64,000 nt of DNA, from positions 383,185-447,184 of the forward strand of contig ML976671.1 in assembly GCA_010015655.1 (NCBI GenBank), read 5' to 3'. Both the position numbers and the translations under genes were made by a program. The DNA is from Bimuria novae-zelandiae CBS 107.79 (lineage: Eukaryota > Ascomycota > Dothideomycetes > Pleosporales > Didymosphaeriaceae). A model generated the notes under the pieces. That model did no database searches and was not told the DNA's origin. It saw only the letters and a list, made by a program, of their open reading frames with translations. Below are positions 56,598 through 64,000 of this stretch, one piece after another; the stretch's first letter is position 1; every line of letters starts with the position of its first letter.

Positions 56598-58094
56598 CCT
56601 TCTGCTCCTGTCGGAGTAGAATGTTCTTAACCGTCACAGTAATTTACTATTACCTATTATTATTAAGGCTCTATAGCTGCAAAAGAATTAGCTAAGGAGG
56701 GATACTGTATTAAGTTACCTTAAATAGTTAGTAGCTTATATCTTTAAGAAGGATGCTAGATGAAATATCTAGCTAGTAGGTAACCTTAATGCTAACCTCC
56801 CTATTTAGGAGGAAAAGAGATACTAAAAAAGGTAATTACTTATACTATTACTAAACTTAAAGAGATAGAATAGGTAGTAAATAAGGTAAAACTATAAAAA
56901 GCGCCTAGCGAAGATAGTCTGCTAGTAAGGGTATAAAAATAAATATAATTAGTAGTAAAATAGGACGTACTGCGCCTATTCTAAATATTTATTAACAAGG
57001 CCTAACTACTAACTTAGTAATTAAATACCAGGATTATTCTCCTAAAAAGCCTAAGAAGGATAACTATACTAAAGTAAAGGTTTAATAACTAATTTTACTA
57101 CTATTAACGCTAGGAAATAATAGAAGTAGTACTTATAAAAAGAATATTATATATAGTAGAGGAGTTTAACCTTCTCTTTATAAACTACTTTAGGGCTAAA
57201 AAGAAGCGTTTAGCTAAGTAAGCGCTATTATTACTATAAAAGTGTATATATTAAGTATAAAGGTAATAAAAGGTGCTTAATTTTATTAAATTTAATATTA
57301 AAGGTGCATATAATAGTATATATAAGAATAGGCTAATATAGAGGCTTCGTGCTAGAGGAATCCCTTAAATTCTAACGCGTTAGGTAGACGCCTTCTACTT
57401 TAATTAAGTAGTAAATATAGTAATAAATAGACTATTATTAGATAAAAGAGACCTACTATAGGCAGAACTATTATAAGGCTTATTACTATTACCTATTTTT
57501 TTCTTCTTTAACACTAATCTTGTCCAGGGATAAATTATATTTATAAATAACTTTAGCGTATAATTAATAGGCCGCTTACCTATAAATAATTATAAAGGGT
57601 TTTAAAAGATTATTATTTATATAAGTAGCTAGAAAAAGCAAAGTAGCGTAATCTTTAAGATAGATAAAATTAGGCTAGTAAATGGATTAGGTCACAGGGG
57701 CCACAGTTGGGTCTGACTAAGCAGAATACCAAAATTCTAAACTTTCAACTCTTTATAAGTTAATAAATATAGGAGCTATTCTTTTACAGTTTTAATATAA
57801 GGTGCATATATATATATATAAGTTATATAACTGTAAAAAAAAGCCTATATTTTATATTTGTTTTAGAGAGTAATTATCTTTTTAGTAGTATTTTACGTCT
57901 TTTTTTAGGATGCACGACTTGATATACTATATAATTTTTTAAAACTAAATAATGTATTCCACATACGAGCGGTGCACCCGGGCGAGCGGCGTACTTTCTC
58001 TTAGTAACACCAACTTATACTTCTTAATTATTGCTATTACTATTAGCACTATCTAAAAACAAGCTACTAAGGGTAATATCTAATTTAGAAGATA

Positions 58095-58480
58095 GCCCTT
58101 TAGCCTCCTAGCAGGTTTGCATGTTATACCCTAGCTTATTACACTTACTATAAAGCTATTAGCGCTCCGTGCTACTCTCTTTACTATCCTCCCTACCTGC
58201 TTGCAAGCGCTGCCTCTTCGCAGGACGCTCTTTTGCAGCTACTAGCTATAGTCCTTCTGCAGCAAGTAGTGTTCCTCGAGTCAGTATACATGTCCTTTTA
58301 CGTAATTTCCGCTTTATATAAGCTACATTTGCCTCCTTAAGCTCCTTAATACGTGCCTTTATTAGCTTAAACTTATGCGCTATTTTCTAGGCACCTTTTA
58401 TAAATAATTATAATATTTCTTTTACTAGTATTAGGGAGCTTTAGATAGTATTTAAAAACTTTTTTAATAATAAGGTAAAT
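58095..58480 (-). pseudogene. Fot1/pogo-type transposase C-terminus, RIP-degraded
   Basis: Reverse-strand reading gives KARIKELKEANVAYIKRKLR, a basic run, and LAAEGL. After stops come KERPAKRQRLQAGREDSK and a mutated zinc knuckle CNKLGYNMQTCQ (Gly-Tyr where Gly-His is expected). This order matches C-termini of Fot1-like transposases. Confidence 0.6.
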
Positions 58481-58854
58481 TACTCCTTAATTTTATGCGT
58501 GTTACTAGGTATTTATAACTACTATAAGATATATTTAACTAAGGGAGCTAGTAGCGTCTTTAACTAAATATTTAATTAATTTAACACTAATTATAGATTA
58601 AAAGGTACTAAGCTAGTACCTTAAAAACCTCTTTTAATTTATTCTTTACTAAGAAATCCTTAGAAATAATATTTTTAGGAGTTAAAAAATTAAATAGTAA
58701 AGACTTTAATTTAGTAAATAGTCGCCTTAACACTAGAGTTTCTTTTACCGTTAAATAGAATAACGTCTAGCTAGGAAATAAGAAGCTAAGACTAGAGAGG
58801 CTAGGCTTTTAAGTAAAGCATAAGAGTTAACTTCGTGGCAATTGTCTAGTCTCC

Positions 58855-59712
58855 TAGGTTTGGCGTCACGGAGGAGACTTGGTGTACGAGGACGAGGACG
58901 GCTCGTCGGTGAAGATATGGCTTTGCAAGAGGTGCCACCTCTAAGGGCAACGTAGAGCTATAAAAATTATTAATAGTTATAATTATATTATTACTTATCT
59001 CTATAAGGAGCACTAAGTTAATATTACTAAAAAGCTCTTACTTAATATTTCTTACCCTCTTTCTAGTCCTTTTAAAGCTGCCTAAGGTAGTAAAGTAGCT
59101 AGATTATTGCGGATTATTTCCTATAGGCTATAGCAAGAGGAAGCTTTTTAAGCTATTATTATAGACTAAGTTATTTTTTAGAATTTATCCTTTAGAAACG
59201 CATCCTTAGCTAAAACACGTAAGATACTTACTTAGAACTACGCTAACCTTCTTAACGCTCTCCTATCTTCCCACCCTACGCTATTATTTTATATCTAGCA
59301 AGATCTAGTGCGCTAAAAAGTAAAGATTTAAATAATACTAAAGTTAGCCTATAGTAAAATTACTTTAAGCGTTAATATATAGACTTTTCCTAACTCCTAC
59401 TCCTTCCTAGGTGTTGTAGCATATTTTTTTATAGTAAAACTTTGGGTCTTTACTTTAGCGTCTTAGCAACTTAAAAATTAATAATCTATACTAATATCCT
59501 TTTTATAGATATTAATTATTAGCATAAGAACTTACTTCTTAGCTTTAATAATCTCTTTAGTAACTATACAGGGGAGAATTAAGCGCTAAAGATTATTAAA
59601 ATACTTATAAACTATAAAATTATATTAAAATTCTACTATTTCGTCGCTAATAACGCGTTAAACAATAACGCAGAAACTATTATAACTCTAGCTAAAAAGC
59701 ATTATATACCTC
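58855..59712 (+). pseudogene. hAT transposase N-terminal and middle part, RIP-degraded and cut
   Basis: The start has a BED-like finger piece (WRHGGDLVYEDEDG, then IWLCKRCHL). Further on, through many stops, debris such as YSKITLSVNI and TFPNSYSFLGVVAYFF (relatives: LS.D.WTS.N..AFLGV..H) and FYYFVANNALNNN (relatives: DNA..N) follows the order of hAT transposases. The reading ends at 59,712 exactly where an LTR begins, so the retrotransposon inserted into this element. Confidence 0.7.
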
Positions 59713-60140
59713 TGTTACGAACCAGATACAGAGTGGAGGGGACGGGCGCTTAAAGAAACAGGGTGGCCAGGACCACGTCAAGATAAGGATGCTAAAAAGC
59801 TAGCTGTAGTAGTTACGTAACTACTTAGTTAATTAGCAAGACTAAGCGACTAAGCAAGATACGTAACTACTTAGTTAATTAGTAAGACTAAGTAATTAAG
59901 CTAGCTAAGTATATATATAGGACGGTTTCCTTTATACGCTCTTTATAGTTAACTTATATATCTTCTACATAAGTACGTTCTCCTATATAGACTAATAGTT
60001 CTTTTATTTATTATAAGATTAAATTATATAGCTACGCGCTAAGTGTCGTATTAATTTATATTATTAAATAATTTATAAAGTGCTACTTTAGCCTTGCTGC
60101 CCTAACCTAGATTAGACTAAGGTGTAAGTGCCTTATAACA
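59713..60140 (+). repeat. 5' long terminal repeat of Ty3/gypsy element
   Basis: 428 bp from TGTTACG to TTATAACA with matching 5-bp inverted ends (TGTTA/TAACA). It sits directly before gag-like coding debris. Inside is a 33-bp direct repeat (59814-59846 and 59860-59892) that differs at one C/T position. No second LTR is in the window. Confidence 0.75.
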
Positions 60141-63100
60141 CTTTAACTACCTACTAAATACGACATGGCAGGACCTGCTAGCACCCTAGCTTTAGTGCCA
60201 TCCCTAGACATGACTCTAAGAGAAGTTATAGTGGAACAAGCGGCACAAATTACATAACTTTAAGAGATTATTAACTAGATAAATAAAAAAATATGTACCT
60301 AAAAGGATATAAAGTAATAGCTAAGGATCCTTAAGCCTAAGTCCTATAATAGTAAGGATTATCTAGCAACGTTCCTAATAATTATAAAGTTATTAATTTA
60401 ATATAACCCAAGAAAGTTTAAGACTAACTAAGATAAAATTTTAGTTACCTGTATAAATATGCAAGGCAAGGTAGTAAAGTAGGCTAGACTAATAATTAAT
60501 AACTTCCTTAAGAACGACAAACTTAAGGATTATAATAACACTATAAAGGAAGCTATAGAGAATTAGGAATCTATTTATAATACTATAAAAGATATGTTTA
60601 GCATAATTAATAAAGAATACTAGGTTAAGATTTGCCTTTAACGTCTACGCCAGAAAAAGTCGATAGTGTTCTATACACTAAAATTTAAATAGATTAGAGT
60701 AAAATTAGTTAGATAGGGCGATGCTCTACTTATAATTACCTACTATAATAGGCTTAAAGAAGCCATTAAAGACAAGCTAGTCTACTACGAGAAACCTAAT
60801 AACCTAGAGAAACTTATTAACTAAGCCGTAAAAGTAAATAATTACTTATATAGAAGAAAAATAGACAAGCAACGCGAAGGACATATATTTATAAAATTAA
60901 AAAATTATACGTAGTTTGTAATTTATAATAAGAATAAAGACGTTATTATACCTAATAAAGCTTATTAGCATAGGAAACAGGCTAACTAAAACTAAAAGTT
61001 TAGAAGACCTAGGCAAGGCAAGAACTCTATATCTCTTAAAGAAAAATAATAATAATATAAGGACAAAGCATGTCTTTATTATAGAGAATAAGGATATTTT
61101 ACTAATGACTATAAAAAGCTAAAAATAGAGGTTAATATAATTAATCCCCTTAAAGTAGTAATAGCTACTTTTACTTTAGCTAACGAGATCGAGGAGCTTA
61201 AGTATGAAATCCTTAATTTAATAAAATAAGTAAAAAAATAGATAGTATAAAAGTACGAGATTTTTAGTTAACTAGCAAAATGAATATACTAGGTATATAA
61301 TAATAGGCTATATTACCTACTTTAGTATACGTAGAAAATAATAGTATAAGAACTATATACTTAGGACGTCTACTAGCTAGCTAAAAAAAATATAAGGAGT
61401 ACTAGCACGCTATATATATTAAATTATAATAATTAAGTAACACGCACGTGCGGAATAGTAGTAATATATTAAAAAAAATATTAATAGTACTATAAAGAAT
61501 AGGCTAAGGCGGCTTACACTCCTAGTAACTTAGACTATTATTAGGTAGGCAAAGACTAGTGTAGGGTACCTAATAATTACTATAAACACTTTTTATTTTA
61601 TTAAATAAAATACTATAAGTAGAATAATTAGCATAGGTGCTTTAAAGATACCTGCAACATCTATACCTAGTAGAAATACGTAACTAGATAGTTCCCATAG
61701 GGCGTAGATCCCTCTAACCCTAGAAACGTCACAGGGGTAACCCAGACAGGACAGGAGAAAACCCACCTATCTATTTAATAAAATAAGTATTACCTATAGT
61801 GCTTAGCGTATCTAAGTCTGCAGGAGAAGGCAGCCTCCTTTAAAGATTAATTAAGCTACTATAAGCTTATAAGGTATAAATACCTTACTCTAAACTACTC
61901 CTAGCATAGGATACTAGGAGTATATAAATCTAATAAAATTAAAGAAGCTTATAGTATATACTATTAGCGTTACGAATAGTATAAGATTAAGGAAATCTTA
62001 AAGCTAGCTTAGGTTAAGGACTAGATTTAGGAAGCTACGGGCCCGGACAGCGAGCCTAAGGATCTAAAAAACTAAAATATTACTAAATAATAAGCTATAC
62101 TAGTAATAGTATAATTATTATAGCTTATTAAGTAGATACTCGCCGAATTAAGAAATGCTTAATGAAAGATATCACGATATATAGATATTATATTAAAGTA
62201 CTTATTAATCTAGGGGCAGACACGTGTCTAGTAGTCCTAAAAGTAGTTAAAAGATATAATATACCCTATTATAATAAGAAAATACTATTATAAATAGGAC
62301 TAGCGGATAGGACTTAATTATAAGAATATAATAAAGTTAGCTACGCCTAGAGACGGTGCTAGTATAAGTTAATATTAAAGGCTTAAAAAGCTAGCATGTC
62401 TTTACTATCGCCGAAATAGGAGATATAAAAGCTATTATTAGTTATAAGTTGCTTAAGTAGCATAATCTAGAAATAGATTAGCTTACTAGGATAATCCTAC
62501 CTAGGAAACCACCCGTAACGGCTCTAATAGAGCTATAGTAGAAGGGAACCCTCTAGGAACCTTAGGTAAAAAAGAAGAATAATATATCTATAATACAAGA
62601 AATATTAGTTTGTAAGATAAATAGAATCTTATAGCGATACCTAGAATAAGTGTACTATCTATAAGTACAATTAGCTAAGATAGTTAATAAGAACCTTAGT
62701 CTACTAGTAGAATACTAAGAATTTATAGACTTATTTAAGAAACACGACAAGATAGTCTTACCTAAACACTAAAAGTAGGATTATAAGATACTACTAGTGA
62801 AAGGAGCTAAGTTATAGCTAGAGTGCCTATAGCTCTTTGTATAAAACTAGGAGAAAGAGTTAAAAAAAAACTATTAGAAAAAAATCTCTATTCTAGAAAA
62901 TAGTAGCCTAGTTAAAGTTCTATAGCCTTTCTAATACTCTTTATGCCTAAGAAAGACGGCAGGCTATAGCTTTATATAAATTATAAATAGCTAAACGCTC
63001 TAATGGTTAAGAATTAATACCTATTACCCCTAATTATAAAGCTTATAGACTAACTCCGTGGAGCCAAGTGGTTCACGAAATTTAATATCCAGGACGGATT

Positions 63101-63680
63101 CTATTAGATATAAATAGTAAAGGAATATAAATAGAAAACCGCCTTTTACACGCAATATAGTCTTTTTAAGTATATAGTTATACTAATAGGGTTAATAAAC
63201 GTCCTAGTAACCTTTTAGAAACTTATAAACTAAGTTTTACACAAATACTTAGATATATTTTATATAGTATATCTAAATAATGTGTTAATCTATTTAAACA
63301 GTTCCTTAAAGGAACATAAAGAGCACGTTTAAAAGGTACTTAAGAAGTTATAAGAGTATAGATTACTTCTACACCCTAAAAAGTGCAAGTTCTACGTTAT
63401 AGAAATAAAATACCCAGGATTTATAATATCCCAGGGAGGTGTTAAAATAGATCTAAAAAAAATTACTATAATAAAGAAATAGCCTTTACTAGAATTCATA
63501 AAAGATATCTAGTTTTTCTTAGCTTCACTAACTTCTACTATAAATTTATTAGAAACTACTCTAAGATAACCGTTCTGCTAATAGAACTTATAAAGACTAG
63601 CAAATAGCAACTACTATAGGAAGAAAAAATAAATACTTTTAAGAAACTAAAATGTCTATTCCTAGCCACGCTATTACTAT
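60141..63680 (+). mobile_element. Ty3/gypsy retrotransposon interior (gag and part of pol), RIP-degraded and truncated
   Basis: A gag-like start is at about 60,164 (MAGPASTLALVPSLDMTLRE). A zinc knuckle lies near 61,070 with its second and third Cys and its His each changed to Tyr. A protease motif LINLGADTC is at about 62,195-62,225. Reverse transcriptase blocks follow: MPKKDGRL, RGAKWFTKFNIQDGFY, FQKLINQVLHKYLDIF and, at 63269-63280, YLNN in place of the catalytic YLDD. The frame is broken by many TAA/TAG codons. The order protease then RT places it in Ty3/gypsy (integrase not reached). Coding debris ends at FKKLKCLFLATLLL near 63,680, where another transposon begins. Confidence 0.85.
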
Positions 63681-64000
63681 AAGCTCGGCTATATGCTTTT
63701 CGGCCACATATACTTCTCGGCCACCCCACCACAACGCGTTACTCTATTTTTGACGCTCTATACTTCAACGCCACATACTCAAAATGGATCCTCGTGAGGT
63801 TGCTTTTGCTAATGCTATCCGCGATCTTAATGCTGGTGTTTTTAAAAGCCAGCGACAAGCTGCTAAGGCGTACGGTGTTCCCCGATCATCACTTCAAGAG
63901 CGCATCAATGGCCGCCGACCTCACGCGATAGCTCATCACCAACAGCAGCGATTGACTCCAGAACAAGAGGCCTTTCTAGTAGATTGGATACTCGATGAGG
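63681..64000 (+). mobile_element. Left end of a young pogo-type DNA transposon
   Basis: Normal-GC sequence begins abruptly after TA at about 63,679-63,680 inside the gypsy pol remnant. The end region has repeated CTCGGC/TTCGGCCACATATAC and TCTCGGCCAC motifs, as in subterminal transposase-binding sites. The exact boundary is uncertain because the right end is outside the window. Confidence 0.6.
63784..64000 (+). CDS. pogo/Fot1-type transposase, N-terminal part (runs off the window)
   Basis: From ATG at 63784 the frame is open for 72 codons to the window edge: MDPREVAFANAIRDLN, then the psq-type HTH (SQRQAAKAYGVPRSSLQERI), a basic GRRPHAIAHHQQQR and LTPEQEAFLVDWILDE, the start of the CENPB-type DNA-binding domain. 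There are no stops and composition is normal, unlike the surrounding DNA. It is probably complete to the right, but that cannot be seen here. Confidence 0.85.
   Translation, partial: MDPREVAFANAIRDLNAGVFKSQRQAAKAYGVPRSSLQERINGRRPHAIAHHQQQRLTPEQEAFLVDWILDE

Larger units (their letters stand above)
56598..63680. repeat. AT-rich RIP-mutated transposon cluster
   Basis: About 7 kb with very high A+T, a visible excess of TA steps and stop codons in all frames, apart from small GC islands (near 57,690, 57,970 and 58,850). Several degraded elements are listed separately. At 56,598-58,080 I see no assignable coding debris. The pattern is that of AT-rich blocks produced by RIP in fungal genomes. Confidence 0.8.

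Noticed and set aside
57680..58000. GC islands with CACAGGGGCCACAG and GCACCCGGGCGAGC
   Set aside because: They resemble transposon ends, but no matching inverted partner was found within the window, so no element was called.
1..64000. tRNA, rRNA, CRISPR or bacterial-type regulatory elements
   Set aside because: Scanned for T-loop GTTCGANNC contexts and direct-repeat arrays by eye. The few GTTCGA hits lie in exons or introns without a cloverleaf, and CRISPR is not expected in a fungal genome.

Overview
The window reads as nuclear DNA of a filamentous ascomycete (Pezizomycotina). A Dothideomycete is my best guess, but the species cannot be named from this sequence. The evidence is short introns (40-130 bp) with GT..AG ends and CTNAC-like branch points, compact single-copy housekeeping genes, a HET-domain gene, a UstYa-like gene, and transposons that look mutated by repeat-induced point mutation (RIP). 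No tRNA, rRNA, CRISPR array or bacterial operon was recognised.

Layout. 0.2-3.6 kb holds a mitochondrial PP2C phosphatase (PTC7 type) and the spliceosomal WD40 protein Prp4, divergently arranged. A bZIP regulator with a hydrophobic C-terminal segment (7.0-9.1 kb) sits alone between two gene-poor stretches of about 3.4 kb. 12.5-21.1 kb holds a Sel1-repeat protein, a five-exon CCCH zinc-finger protein of the ZC3H3/Red5 kind, Noc4, ATP synthase subunit 4 and a membrane-anchored alpha/beta hydrolase. 21.1-29 kb is an accessory island: a 19-bp tandem repeat, a RIP-degraded Fot1/pogo-type DNA transposon with 43-bp perfect terminal inverted repeats, a broken acyltransferase gene and an intact HET-domain gene.

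29.6-45.6 kb is a conserved block: mitochondrial ribosomal protein bL21m, Nsa2 (seven exons), COP9 subunit 4, TFIIF beta, Rad17, and a roughly 2,028-residue protein of unknown function with Pro/Glu-rich repeats, four lysine-rich modules and a coiled coil. Several neighbours form tight divergent pairs that probably share promoters (NOC4/ATP4, MRPL49/NSA2, CSN4/TFG2).

46-56 kb looks like a decayed specialised-metabolism locus. It contains a UstYa-like (DUF3328) gene broken at its second metal-binding motif, a broken rhodopsin/SAT4-type membrane protein, a class I methyltransferase with intact intron structure but three in-frame stops, an intact GH17 cell-wall glucanase, and the 3' end of a nonribosomal peptide synthetase (adenylation plus carrier domain) with frame breaks. 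From 56 kb to the end the sequence is mostly AT-rich, RIP-mutated transposon graveyard: hAT remnants, a pogo-type C-terminus, and a Ty3/gypsy retrotransposon whose 5' LTR lies inside a hAT transposase. The gypsy pol is then interrupted by the start of an apparently intact, non-RIP-mutated pogo-type transposase that runs off the right edge.
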